From Ditylenchus dipsaci (lineage: Eukaryota; Nematoda; Chromadorea; Rhabditida; Anguinidae), in NCBI GenBank assembly GCA_004194705.1, contig SADC01000598.1, forward strand, positions 1-64,000: a stretch of 64,000 nt of DNA, read 5' to 3'. Every line of letters begins with the position of its first letter. Position 1 is the stretch's first letter. The notes beneath the pieces are model-generated. The model was not told the origin of the DNA, made no database searches, and saw nothing but the letters and a program-made list of their open reading frames with translations. Positions 34,167 through 45,040 of this stretch are shown piece after piece. Both the position numbers and the translations under genes were made by a program.

Positions 34167-34385
34167 GGGCAACTTTTTGCGAAAAAAACAATTGAGCTTG
34201 TCAGAATAGCAATGTTATCGCGTGAATCGCTAAGAATCACACCACCAAATATCCGAAACTATGCTAAACCACTTCACACTGTTTAAGGTGGTTCGCGATG
34301 TTTGGTGGTGAGATTATGAGCGACTAATCCGATCACATTGCGGTTCTGATTCACTAAGTCGTTTTTCGCAAAAAGTTTGCCCTTC
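34167..34385. repeat. Inverted repeat, GGGCAACTTTTTGCG ends
   Basis: GGGCAACTTTTTGCGAAAA pairs with TTTTCGCAAAAAGTTTGCCC; ACACCACCAAATATC pairs with GATGTTTGGTGGTG. Non-coding fold-back element. Confidence 0.6.
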
Positions 34386-35079
34386 TTTAGTGAGCTTCAA
34401 ACCAGTTTTATTTGTTTCATAAATCAGTTTTATAAACCAGTTTTATAAGCTTTTCGCCACTGTGGTATGAGATTGGTCCTTCGTTAATTAATCTCCTAAT
34501 AGATTACTGGTTCGAATTCCGGTGGTGGAAAACTATTTTTTCCTGGCCAAGTAGTTTTTAATGAAGAAGTGAGCTTCAGGGTGAATACTAAGGATACCTG
34601 AAACCTTCCAAAAATGCCAAAACAAAATGCCAAGAACAAAATGCCAACGCAAAAATTCCAACAGAAAAATGCCAACAGATATATTGACAGCAATAGCTTT
34701 GGTTCTCAGTCTAGTCTTCGCGTCAATCTTTTAACTATTCCATAGAATATAGTGAGGAATATAGCCAAAAATATTCGCAGCTCGGGGAATGGGGTATTAG
34801 CATGCAGCTCCTCCTGGCCGCGAAACTCTACAACAAGAACTTCGTCCTCTTCCAGCCAAATAATACTCTCGTTTTGTTCCCTTCCTCGTCGACAAGGTTA
34901 ACTGGATGATATTATTTTACTGATGATATCTTAATTTAAATAATTTATTTAATTTATTTATTTAAATAATAAATACTAGGGTCTGCAGGCGCCTATCGGC
35001 GCCTATGTTGTTCGGGAACATTGGTTGTTCATGTACATTAGTAGTTCGGGTAGATTTATCTTTCGAGTGCGTTATTGGT
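34386..35079. other. Non-coding stretch
   Basis: No supported exon. 34600-34680 repeats AAAATGCCAACA-type words. Confidence 0.35.
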
Positions 35080-35852
35080 TAGGGTATATCATCCACCCTA
35101 CCTGTTGACTAAGCTACTCTACCTCGCCTACCCTTGCCCATCCTCGCCTATCCTCGCCTACCCTCGCCTATCCTCGCCTACCCTCGCCATCCTCGCCCAT
35201 TCTCACCTGCTCTTGCCCATCCTCGCCTATCCTCGCCTACCCTTGCCCATCCTTGCCTATCCTCGCCTACCCTTGCCCATCCTCGCCTATCCTCGCCTAC
35301 CCTCGCCCATCCTCGCCTATCCTCGCCTACCTCACACATCCTCGCCTACCCTCGCCCATCCTCGCCTATCCTCGCCTACCCTCACACATCCTCGCCTACC
35401 CTCGCCTATCCTCGCCTACCCTCACACATCCTCGCCCATTCTCACCTGCTCTTGCCCATCCTCGCCTATCCTCGCCTACCCTTGCCCATCCTTGCCTATC
35501 CTCGCCTACCCTTGCCATCCTCGCCTATCTCGCCTACCCTCGCCCATCCTCGCCTATCCTCGCCTACCTTGCCCATCCTCGCCTACCCTCGCCCATCCTC
35601 GCCTATCCTCGCCTACCCTCACACATCCTCGCCTACCCTCGCCTATCCTCGCCTACCCTCACACATCCTCGCCCATCCTCGCCTACCCTTGCCATCCTCG
35701 CCTCTCCTCGCCTACCCTCGCCCATCCTCGCCTCTCCTCGCCTACCCTCGCCCATCCTCGCCTACCCTTGCCCATCCTCGCCTCTCCTCGCCTACCCTCG
35801 CCCATCCTCGCCTGTCCTCGCCCATCCTCGCCTATCCTCGCCTATCCAATTT
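35080..35852. repeat. 11-bp minisatellite (CCTCGCCTATC/CCTCGCCTACC)
   Basis: About 770 bp of an 11-bp C/T-rich unit with higher-order variants (CTCGCCCATCC, CTCACACATCC). Because 11 is not a multiple of 3 and the unit has no stop in any phase, all three plus-strand frames stay open and encode the same cycling peptide (SPILAYPRLP). These long open frames are not taken as genes. Confidence 0.92.
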
Positions 35853-35944
35853 CGATTATACGTGATTGTGCTTAAAAGGAAGCCAAGATGTTGAACTTGA
35901 GGGTTCCGCAGAGATATTCGACATTAATCGGCAAAAACTGGCCA

Positions 35945-36523
35945 AAAAATGGGTTTAAACCGGAACATCCACCTTAAATCCACACCTGAGAAACCAATGA
36001 GGTTTGAGCTTGTCCGGGCAGTTCAAACCCGTTCACTTTTCAAAATCCACTGTTAAATAGCTCATTTTGTAGCTGAGATTCTTTTGTTTTCACCATTATA
36101 AAACATCAACACTGACTCTCTCTATAAAAGTGGCTCAAAATTGTGTCTGAAGTTAAAAATAGGAAAAACTCCACCTAAAAAGCAACTGACTTGAGAGCTT
36201 GTCCGTACCAGTTCGAGACCTTACACTCTTCTAACATCACTGATTAATAACTCATTTTGTAGCTGAGATTCTTCAGTTTTCACCATCATGAAACATAAAC
36301 ACCGCCTTTCTCTATAAAAGTGGCTCAGAATTGCGTCTGAAGTTAAAAAATAGGAAAAAGTACACCTAAAAACCCACTGAGTTGAGAGCTTGTCCGGCCA
36401 GTTCGACCCTTTACACTTTTCTAACCTTACAGGTTAATAGTTTATTTTGTAGCTCAGATTCTCTAAGTTTCACCATTATAAAACATCAACACCGACTTTC
36501 TTTATAAAAGTGGCTCAAAATTT
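35945..36523. repeat. ~190-bp tandem repeat, three copies
   Basis: Units end at matching TATAAAAGTGGCTCARAAT sites near 36131, 36322 and 36511. Each contains AGCTTGTCCG, TTTTGTAGCTSAGATTCT and TTTCACCAT. Diverged by roughly 10-15 percent by eye. Confidence 0.85.
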
Positions 36524-36645
36524 GGTAAATAAATTTGGTAAATCATAAAAAGTGTGACCCACCCGACCCAAATACTATATAGAGATAACTTAGTATTTGA
36601 TGTAAACTCTTTTGTGAATTGTACTAGAAGTAATTAAATATTCAG

Positions 36646-36916
36646 ATATTGATTCGTCAAATGGTGCAACGAGGCATTTCCACTATCCCAAAAAGCACTT
36701 ATCCGTCCAGAGTGCTGGAAAACATCAACATATTTGACTTTGAGATCAGTCCTGAAGACATGCACCGATTTGAGACTGATGTTAAAGAGCACAAGCAACT
36801 GTTCAATTTCGAGTTGTAAGTTTTAGCCAAAAATTTAAAGGTTAAAAATATTTTTTAGTTTGCAACATCACCCTGGTTTCCATGGAATAATAATGGACAG
36901 AAATAGAAAATTCTAA
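36646..36916 (+). CDS. Aldo-keto reductase, C-terminal exons
   Basis: Exon 36646-36815 begins after a TTCAG acceptor and reads ILIRQMVQRGISTIPKSTYP, then SRVLENINIFDFEISPEDMH. This is the conserved aldo-keto reductase segment carrying IPKS (NADPH phosphate contact) and ENxxIFDFxLSxEDM. A GTAAGT donor and 43-bp intron (36816-36858) lead to a last exon with HHPGFHGIIMD and TAA at 36914-36916. These cytosolic enzymes reduce aldehydes and ketones with NADPH. The catalytic Asp-Tyr-Lys-His exons are not in the preceding sequence, which is tandem repeats for 1.5 kb; they lie further upstream or the gene is truncated. Confidence 0.75.
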
Positions 36917-37854
36917 ACAAATTATTTTGGGTTTGTTTTAGATTATAAAATAAAGGTTATTATTAACAAATAGCAAAACAAAGTGATTGAAAAATCGCTT
37001 AAAGATCTCTCTTCTGCACAATTATCAGTTGAAATTAACTAAAACAGCGCAAAGTTTGTATATAGGATATAAAACTTAATTATAGGACAAAGACTTTACA
37101 AAAACTTCAGAAAAATACGGATAAAACTGCTGCTTAACAAGTAAATTGACACTTAAAGTTGGCATGTAAATTTTGAAACGTATTTATGTAGGCATTGGAT
37201 TGTGTCCTGATTTTTATGACAAACTGGCCATATTTTGCTCTCTTCTAGTTAAGCAAGTCAGATGGGAAATTTGGTATCATGAATAAATTTTCGCAAATAA
37301 GCAATGACTGATTTAAAAAGAGGCCGTTTAAAAAATCATGACAGATCCGAACCTTGTGTTTAGCGCTTGAAATTGCATTACAGAGTATCATCGTAAATCA
37401 TAGACAGGCACATAGCTAAAGACTCCCGTTTTGGGCAGGAGCAGCTTGCGACATTTCACATTGCGACAATTCAAATTGCGACAAATTCAAATTGCGACAA
37501 TTCAATATCTTCGATATCTTCATCCACCTAAATCATCTGAGCATTGGGTACTACTATCCATGCACTTCCGCCTGAGTACCGATACCTAGGAAGAAAAACC
37601 TGTGAACTACCTAAACACCCTACGGTAAAATTAGAAAGAGGAATTTACCGCGGAGGGAATTTACCTAGAGCTAAAAATTGTATCGAACCGTTCCTGTTCA
37701 AGGACTTGTATTGAATCATCACCTACCGGAAAATCATTTTTTAACTGATTTCAAGTAAAGTCATTGTTTGGCAAGATGAAAGTGTGAGAGTTAACTGTTT
37801 TACAGCGGTTAACACCATCGGTAAGAGCAGAAAAAGGCATTGTTCCTATGAGGA
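36917..37854. other. 3' flank of the reductase; short ATTGCGACAA tandem
   Basis: No gene seen. 37452-37506 has four copies of AATTGCGACAA. A polyadenylation signal could be AATAAAGG near 36949. Confidence 0.45.
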
Positions 37855-38305
37855 ACTGAGACTAAGTTTGGAGATTGAGACTAAAAGTCTCAAGACTAAT
37901 AGTCCTTGAGACTATTTTAAGAAATTAGGGTTGTTGAAATAGCCGGCTATTTATTTTTCGGCTATTTAGCCGGCTATATAGCCGGCTAAATAGCCGAAAA
38001 TAGCCGAAAATCGGCTATTTATAAAAAAAATTAATGCTTAATTTCTTTCAAATTTCTTATTTTTTTAATTTTTTTTCTAGTTTCTTTAAAAATAGCTCAT
38101 TATTTAAATAGCGGCTATTTACCGGCTATTTTGACGGCTATTTTGACGGCTATTTTCGGCTAAATAGCCGGCTATTTAGCCGTTGAACAACTCTATAAGA
38201 AATAGTCTCAAGATAGTCCCATAGTCACATTTAGTCTCAACAGTCTCAAATTAGTCACATTCTTAAGACTATTTTGTTACTATTTTTAAATATAATAGTC
38301 CCAAA
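37855..38305. repeat. AGTCTCAAGACT array split by a hAT MITE
   Basis: Words TAGTCTCAAG and CTTGAGACTA recur on both sides of the insertion 37926-38195. Probably an older element; its own ends are unclear. Confidence 0.5.
37926..38195. mobile_element. hAT-type MITE with AGCCGGCTA array
   Basis: Ends TAGGGTTGTTGAA / TTGAACAACTCTA, perfect 8-bp target duplication TAAGAAAT (37918-37925 and 38196-38203). The interior is built of TAGCCGGCTA and CGGCTATTT words around an AT-rich core; 270 bp, no coding. Confidence 0.88.
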
Positions 38306-38400
38306 TGTCAATCCTTGCTCCTTATGTGTCTTTGTGCTTTCATGAATGAATGACATTCACCCTTTATGGTTTAGTTTTACACTCAACGGTGCATATCTAT

Positions 38401-38881
38401 CAGGGCTGGAACGGAAGACAAAAAAAATCGGAACAAAAATCGGAACCAGAAGTAGAAAATTCTCAAAACCGGAAATCGGAAGAAAAAAACTGCCGGAAAT
38501 CGGAAGACGGAAATCGGAAGAAATTCAAAAAATTTCCTAGTGCCAAAATTTAATGTTGTACACATGCATCCGCATCCGCTTTTTCTGAGATCATTTACAA
38601 TGAATCCAGCAGTTGAAAAGAAACGCTCACTTTCTTGAGAACCAGATGGCGCACTAAGATATTTGCAGACCGAAGGTCTCCGCAAAGCTGTAACTTCCAT
38701 TTCCTTGCAAGACATTTCTGCCAAAAATACTTCGAAAATTGAACTATTCTTTCAATTCTTTCAATTGAACTATTCTCTTCCGAAATTTCCGAAATTCACC
38801 CTATTTTTTCGGAAATTGGAAAACGGAAGAAAAAAAGTGCCGGAAATCGGAAGACGGAAATCGGAATTCCGTTCCACCCTG
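38401..38881. mobile_element. hAT element with CGGAAATCGGAAG array
   Basis: Ends CAGGGCTGGAACGGAA / TTCCGTTCCACCCTG with a perfect 8-bp target duplication ATATCTAT (38393-38400 and 38882-38889). Subterminal arrays of GGAAATCGGAAGA flank a kept piece of transposase on the minus strand. Confidence 0.88.
38540..38724 (-). pseudogene. hAT transposase C-terminal fragment
   Basis: The minus strand reads CKYLSAPSGSQESERFFSTA followed by GFIVNDLRKS. This is the hAT signature (YLxxPxSSxxSERxFSxAGxIVxxxR). It sits inside the 481-bp hAT element, showing that the MITE arose by internal deletion of an autonomous hAT. Confidence 0.75.
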
Positions 38882-38930
38882 ATATCTATCCTCGATGAGT
38901 CCGCTTGGATCAAATTTTGTTTTGTTTTTG

Positions 38931-39104
38931 GCTTCCAAAACCTGTTTTCTGCACTAATTCGAGCATTTTAGAAATGGTTTGACAGAAGTGAAGCTACGTT
39001 TTGATGGTATTTTTACAGTTTTCGTAAATCTTGCAAAACGTTATTTCAATACTGTCAAACCATCTTTAGAATGATCTAATTAGTGCAGAAAACAGGTTTT
39101 GGAA
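38931..39104. repeat. Inverted repeat with TTCCAAAACCTGTTTTCTGC ends
   Basis: The left arm TTCCAAAACCTGTTTTCTGC ... AAATGGTTTGACAG is mirrored by CTGTCAAACCATC ... GCAGAAAACAGGTTTTGGAA. About 174 bp. Confidence 0.75.
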
Positions 39105-39349
39105 CCTAAAAAACGTGGACTTTTCTGATTTAAGACCTTTAGGACATTGAAACTGGCGCCATGGAATCTCCGGTGGGATGGATTCGATACCAAGCCAACC
39201 ACTTCGATGTGGCGAAGTTCAAAATGAAATAAAATGTTTGAAGTGAAAAACGAACTCAAAATAAATCTAACCATTGTTGTGTCGGTTGTTAACTGACCGC
39301 TAAAAAAGCATCGCTAACTGACCGCATAGCTAACTGAACGGTCCCCTTT

Positions 39350-40531
39350 CAGGGCTGTAAATTTTTTATTTTTGACATCCTACATCCACATCCGGCCAAA
39401 AAAATTTTGACATCCACATCCGACCCAAAAATTTTTGACATCCAACATCCACATCCGACATCCGGCCTAAAAAGTTTGACATCCACATCCATCCGGATGT
39501 CAATTTTTTTTGACATCCTGACATCCAAATGACATCCGGATGTCAAAATTTTTGACATCCGGATTTCCAAGTGATATATGGATGTTTACATCCACCTCCG
39601 GCTGGATGTAGATGTCAAAAATTTGCTGATATTCACTTTTAATTAATAGTATGGGTACAATGGCCTAATTCGGCAAGAGATATAAAGAAGATACGGTGAC
39701 AATACATGCGCACAACGATTGTAAAGTTTTATTTCGACGTCAAACCAAGACACTTAGGTGAAACAAATAAAACATTCATCAAATAATCCCAGGAGCACTT
39801 TCCTTTGAAGGAACTCCTCAAACGAGCAGCCCTTGATACCAACAGAGTTAATCTACAAAGGGGAGAAACCTCGCTTTGGAGCTTGGTTATATTGGAAATA
39901 TTAGACCGGTTTTTCACCGGCATAGTAGAGGTTGCGACTAATTGAGTGAAAATTTTTAGCGGGCGACTCTTCGTTTTGACGACGGGAAATTTGAGAGGGT
40001 TATCCAACTACGTTTTTGCCATCATCCTCAATTTTACACCTTTTCCTCGATTTTAGTTAGGAATTCTTTGGGAGTGAATGGGCTATTGGAAATTGTAGAT
40101 TTGGAATTAAAGGAATAGGACCAACGATGAGACGGAAAGAAGAAAAGAAAATCTTTCTGAGTTTTGCGGAATTTTAGATTATTCATTTTTGCGGATTTTG
40201 GCCTATGGTTTTTTCGAAACAACAAAGAAGAAGATTTAGAACAAGGAAACAAGTATCTCTCAACCACAGACTCAAAAAATCCGTAAAAGCATATTGACGT
40301 CCGCCATGAAAACATCTAAAAAAACATCTGGACATCCGCTGACATCCGATCTAAAAATTTTGACATCCAACATCCACATCCACATCCGGCCGAAAAAATT
40401 TTCGACATCCACATCCGACCCGAAATTTTTTGACATCCGACATCCACATCCACATCCGCCGGATGTGAATGTGGATGTCGGATGTACACATCCACATCCG
40501 GATGTATCTTCCGGATGTTTTTACAGCCCTG
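39350..40531. mobile_element. hAT element with GACATCCACATCCG array
   Basis: Ends CAGGGCTGTAAA / TTTACAGCCCTG with a perfect 8-bp target duplication TCCCCTTT (39342-39349 and 40532-40539). Both ends carry many copies of TTTGACATCCACATCCGGCC and its complement. The 1.18-kb interior has open frames on the minus strand (39729-40007, 40034-40315) without recognisable motifs. Confidence 0.88.
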
Positions 40532-41470
40532 TCCCCTTTCATACTAGCTCTTTGCCTTTTAGTTTTTTCGATTCGAAAAATCGAATGCTTATGTATAAAT
40601 TACTAAAATGTAGAAGAAAACCTCCTGGTACCTCCAGCACCCGAAATTTCGGACTCAACTGAAAGTAAAATTTGTGCGCTTTCAAAGTGTTCCAAAATAG
40701 TTGGCCAACCCTGTAGAAGAACGTTAATACAGCAATGCTTTTACATAAGACAGCATTACAAATTATAATTTACAATGAATTATTTACAGCTATCTCTACA
40801 AGTAACCTGCAAACGCTTGAATATATCTATTCACGAAGAAGAGGAATAGGTCGGCAGCGCTGTCAAAAATAAAAATGGTGTGATGGAGCTTGACCAGTTG
40901 GAAGGGCAACATGCGCTTGTGCCAGCCTGGTCGTTTGGGTGTGGAAGTCAGATTCCGACAAGGGGAAGCCAGTTGATGAACGAACGGTATGCTTTTCTTT
41001 GTCTCGCCCATTTACATATTTTGCTTTATCTGCCCTTGATAAGCAAAATTCACTTCCTCGTTATTTTTATGGCAACGAATGGTCGGATTGTCTTCACAAG
41101 CTGCGGAATGGTGCGAGTATCATGGTGCGGAAAAATTTCAAAAAAAATTTTTTTTATAAAGTCCTGAAATTATTCTTAACCGCAGGGAAGATTTGCATAG
41201 AGCAAGTTTGTAAAAGGAAATATTAAAGAACGTGAAAAATTAAAAATTTTAGAGACTCCCGCAGTTGGGCATTTTGTGTCAAATACACCCTCCCCCCCCC
41301 CCCTAAAGTCTTACCTCCTTTAAGTAAATCGACCATGCTGAACACGAACCAGGTGTCAGAATTTCAGATTTATGTAACGAAATCGAAGTTTCAGGTCAAG
41401 AGGCCTTTTACTATATACTTTTGAACGGTTGCTAAACACTCAAAAAGCTTTGTTGCAGATCACTTTAGAG
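40532..41470. other. Mostly non-coding; unassigned open frames near 40880-41226
   Basis: Two overlapping plus-strand frames (40880-41167 and 40939-41226) have a near-by TTTACAG acceptor at about 40788, so an exon is possible, but no family motif is seen. A C run lies at 41291-41303. Confidence 0.25.
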
Positions 41471-41697
41471 TAGAGATGATGAAACCGGTTCGGGCGGGAT
41501 TTCGGGACGGGATTTTCGACCAAAAAAATTTCGGTATCGGGATTTCGGAAAAAATTTTGGGGTTCCCGACGGGATCCCAAACAAATTTCGGTATTTTTCA
41601 AGTAGAGAAAATAACAGGGAAAATTCACATATTTTTGCCATATTTTCAAACTATTGACTTTTTTAAACACCAAATATGTATAATGAAATTACATATA

Positions 41698-42000
41698 TAC
41701 CGTAAAACCTCTATTAAACGGACACCCTCCAATAAACGGACACCCTCTAATAAACGGACACCCTCCAATAAACGGACACCCTCTAATAAACGGGCACCCT
41801 CAAGTACCTATATCTCAGCGCAAAAAAAATTTTTTGCAAATCTGTTTTTCGCGTTTTTATGATCACCTCGATCTTAGTTGATTCCGCTTTTTAGATTTTT
41901 TTGAGTACCCAAAAATCTCAAAATCAAAATATTTTTTTTTTCGATTTTTTAGGGGTTGAAAATTAAACGGGCATGCCCGTTTAATAGAGGTTATACGGTA
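41698..42000. mobile_element. TACCGTA-family element, copy 7 (arms AAACGGACACCC)
   Basis: TACCGTAAAACCTCTATTAA at the left, TTAATAGAGGTTATACGGTA at the right. The left arm is a five-copy tandem of AATAAACGGACACCCTCY (41715-41792). Nested in the hAT element. Confidence 0.78.
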
Positions 42001-42696
42001 TTGAAAAGTACTGCCTAATCTGTGAAATTAGCTGCTTTTAATTTTTTTGACCTATTTTACTTATTTACTAGTTTCCAGGGCCGCCCTCGTTTTCTTTTAC
42101 GTTTTCATTTCGTAGTCGCTATATTTTCGCCGTTGCTTTTTTTCGTAGTTGTTTTATTTAATTTGATTGATTTGCGTAATTCTGTCATTTTCTACGTCGA
42201 ATTCTAAGTATATCGACTATTTTTAAATCGCTGTGTCTGCTTTTCGTATCAATTGTGAACTATCTAAAATTTGCAAAACTATTTTCACTGTTATTGTTGG
42301 AATCGACTCTTGCGCTTGTTTGATTCTGCTTAGCTCGATTACTACTTCACTCGTTTTGTATAGATCGATTTGATTGTCTATGCTTTGAAAATATTTTGTT
42401 AAATGGCGTAGCATGATAAGAGCTTGGTTTTTGGAAGGTTGTTTACAATTCGAGGCTAAACTTGCTGAGCTTTTATCACTTCCATTAACCACTTAAATCG
42501 ATCCAATCTACTTTATTGGGCTAATTGTATCGATCAAATAAACAAAATTGACCTAAATCGATTTTGATTAATTGACGTGATGCCAGTCAGACCGATCCAG
42601 CCAGTTCGGTAGATCCAGCCAGTTAGATCAATACACCCACTTGAATCAATACTACCAGTTGGAGAAGAAAAGAAAGTAAAAATGAATGTTTCTCCC

Positions 42697-42755
42697 AATG
42701 GTAGTCTAACCTGTGACTTCGGCGATGCGTATATAAAGTTTATTCTCCCTTAAAA
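42697..42755. repeat. Lone tRNA-like fold-back end
   Basis: TGGTAGTCTAACCTGTGAC followed by GGCGATGCGTATATAAAGTT matches the ends of the fold-back family at 8255, 12781, 43447 and 48520. Confidence 0.55.
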
Positions 42756-43026
42756 AAGCATAAATAACAAAGAAATTTAAATAAAAAATTCATATTTTCA
42801 TGAAAAAAAACTGGAAAAAAATAGCAAAAAAAGTTAAAAATCGGTGGTTTTTAGAGCAAAAGTGGTGTTTTTAAAACAAAATTAGAGCTCGGGATTCAAC
42901 GAATTTCGGGATCGGGATCGAGATTCGTGGAACTGATCAGGCGGGATTTTGGGACGGGATTTTAGACCGAAATCGGATCGGGCGGGATCGGGATCCCGAC
43001 GGGATCCCGTCCTGTCATCATCTCTA

Positions 43027-43446
43027 CTTTAAAGCACTATCTGGTGCAGTTTTTCTTGCTCTGTCGAATAGTATCAACCATAAACTAAAAAACGGCGTTC
43101 CACACTTTTTCGTACATATTTTTGTATGAACAACGTTTTTAAAAATAAAAACAATTTTTTCTTTAAGGTAAAGCTTTTCATTCAATTGTCGTAAATACCT
43201 CAACGATATGTCATTCGAAAGCTCGCAATCTGCGCTTACTTTTTTACATACAATATAATGAATATATTAAAACAGTAGCATGTTTTACCTCTTTGAAGTG
43301 GCATAGGCAAAAATCATGACATTGACGGTTCACAAAAGCCACTGACCACCGTAGAGTTACTTTTTATTTTTTTTTTCACTATCGTGCTCGGCGTGAAATT
43401 CTGCACAAGGACATACCATCAGGACGTACAGCCGTTCCCGTGTTAT
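43027..43446. other. Non-coding stretch
   Basis: Nothing recognised apart from poly-T tracts. Confidence 0.3.
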
Positions 43447-44068
43447 AGGGGGGGGGACTTCCTATACGCATCGCCTCTATCATTTTGGGACTGACGTTTT
43501 TTTGCAATTTTAATTCAGATGCTCATTTACAACTATATACTGCAAATGACGCCAAGAAGCAGAACTACATTTTGAGTATAAGGTTGCAAATGAGTATGTA
43601 AATTAAAATTACGAAAAACGTCAGTGCCAGGATACTACCGAAAGTTCTTAGATAGTCCCGGGTAGGATGTCATGGAATTGTACATCGTTGGATGTTTTTA
43701 GAATTCTATCTCTAACTCTATACTAACTTTTTCTTCATTTATAGCTCAAATGAATGCCTAGAGTCTTGGCTACATTTTGGTGTATGAAAATTGGAATTAA
43801 AAAAAAAGTCAGAAATTTTCAGTGAAACCAGTCAAAGAAAAATCCCGAAAACCATCGATTTTCGCGAATTTGGCCTATTTTAGCCCGGTTACAAGCTCCG
43901 GTAGGTGTGAAAGCCTGTGCTGATAGTCTTATTTGATAGCCAAGAGCGTGAGGATCATTTGACACTAAACTTGTAATAAAGGGAGAAAAAATATGGTTTA
44001 CAGCCAGTGGTAGTCGAACCTGTGACCTAAGGCGATGCGTATAGGAAGTTCAGCCATCCCCCCCCCCT
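43447..44068. mobile_element. Fold-back element with tRNA-like end, copy 3
   Basis: GGGGACTTCCTATACGCATC at the left is mirrored by GATGCGTATAGGAAGTTC at the right, each next to a G or C run. GGTAGTCGAACCTGTGACCT (minus-strand B-box-like) lies just inside the right end. Internal modules match 8340-8670. Confidence 0.7.
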
Positions 44069-44569
44069 TCTAAATTCAATTACGAACCACTTATTCTGGG
44101 AGCGCCAGAAGTATAAAATAAAACTTGGCGTCAATAGGATAGTCCACCAATAGAGGACCTCACCAATAAAATATTCACCAGGAGAAAACGGCGCCAAAAA
44201 ACATTTCGCCAAAAATACTTTCACCACTGGGGGTTTCACCAATAAAATTCTCACCAATAAAATTTCCACCAAAAGAGAATTCAACAATAAGATTCCCACC
44301 AAAACAGAGGTCACCAATATAATTTCTTCCAATAGGGCAAGGCAACAATATATTCGCTTTGCTTGATGCTTCTATGAAGTGCCTTTCATATTCAACTATT
44401 GAAATGAGGAGAAAGGGGGACTATCGCTATAGGCGAAAGACAAATAGGACTAGAAGATGTCTTGTAGGGAGATAAGGCCGAGTGAACTAGGGAGGCATGG
44501 ATGATCCAGCCGACGAAAAACAAAGAGGTGGGCCAAGGGAATCATTTGGGAATTTATCCAAAGATGAAA

Positions 44570-44900
44570 TGAAAAACCACCCCAAAAGTTGTAAATCCAC
44601 CCCAAATTGTTGTAAATCCACCCCTTTTTGTTTTTGGAGGTTTTTCTAGAAAATCCACCCCCAAAAGGTGAAAATCCACCCCCTTTTTTGAAAATCCACC
44701 CCTTTTATTAAAATTTTACCCTCTATTATTGGAAATTCAGCGGCAGTGTAGAATTTAGAGCTGGAAATTTGTCTTTTTGCGATATGTGCGATGCGATATT
44801 TTTGAGCGAAAAATTGAGATGCGATATGTGCGATGCGATATGTAATTTCAGGTGCGATATATCGCTGCGATATTTTTTCCTTAAAATTGCATATGCGATA
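44570..44900. repeat. AAATCCACCCC tandem and GCGATATGTGCGATGCG array
   Basis: Seven copies of AAATCCACCCC (44583-44705). Next, TAGAGCTGGAAATTTG (44758) starts a GCGATATG array like the hAT at 18991 but without a paired right end. Both lie in the 3' non-coding part of the MULE. Confidence 0.55.
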
Positions 44901-45040
44901 TATTTTGAACAAAAAATTCTATATTTTATTGAGAATATTTTATTGAGATGACAAGGAAGCTGCCATAAGCAAACAGGGCAAAGAAGTTGCTATAAGCAAA
45001 ACAAACAGATGCTATGAGCATAGGACAAAGGAAGAGATGT

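Larger units (their letters stand above)
41471..43026. mobile_element. hAT element with GGGATCCCGAC array, second copy
   Basis: Perfect 12-bp ends TAGAGATGATGA / TCATCATCTCTA; flanks CTTTAGAG (41463-41470) and CTTTAAAG (43027-43034) match at 7 of 8. Subterminal CGGGATTTCGGGACGGGAT words link it to 16305-17169. It contains a complete TACCGTA element (41698-42000) and an 89-residue minus-strand frame (42223-42492) with no known motif. Confidence 0.82.

Noticed and set aside
35075..35894. Three overlapping 213-266 residue open frames
   Set aside because: They are by-products of an 11-bp repeat without stop words; the same peptide cycles in all frames and there is no splice or start context.
36646..36816. 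Possible bacterial-type operon or transfer for the reductase
   Set aside because: The exon has a normal TTCAG acceptor and GTAAGT donor, so it is an ordinary nuclear gene fragment.
37452..37506. CRISPR-like short repeats (ATTGCGACAA)
   Set aside because: Only four contiguous 11-15 bp copies without spacers in a eukaryotic context; a small tandem repeat.
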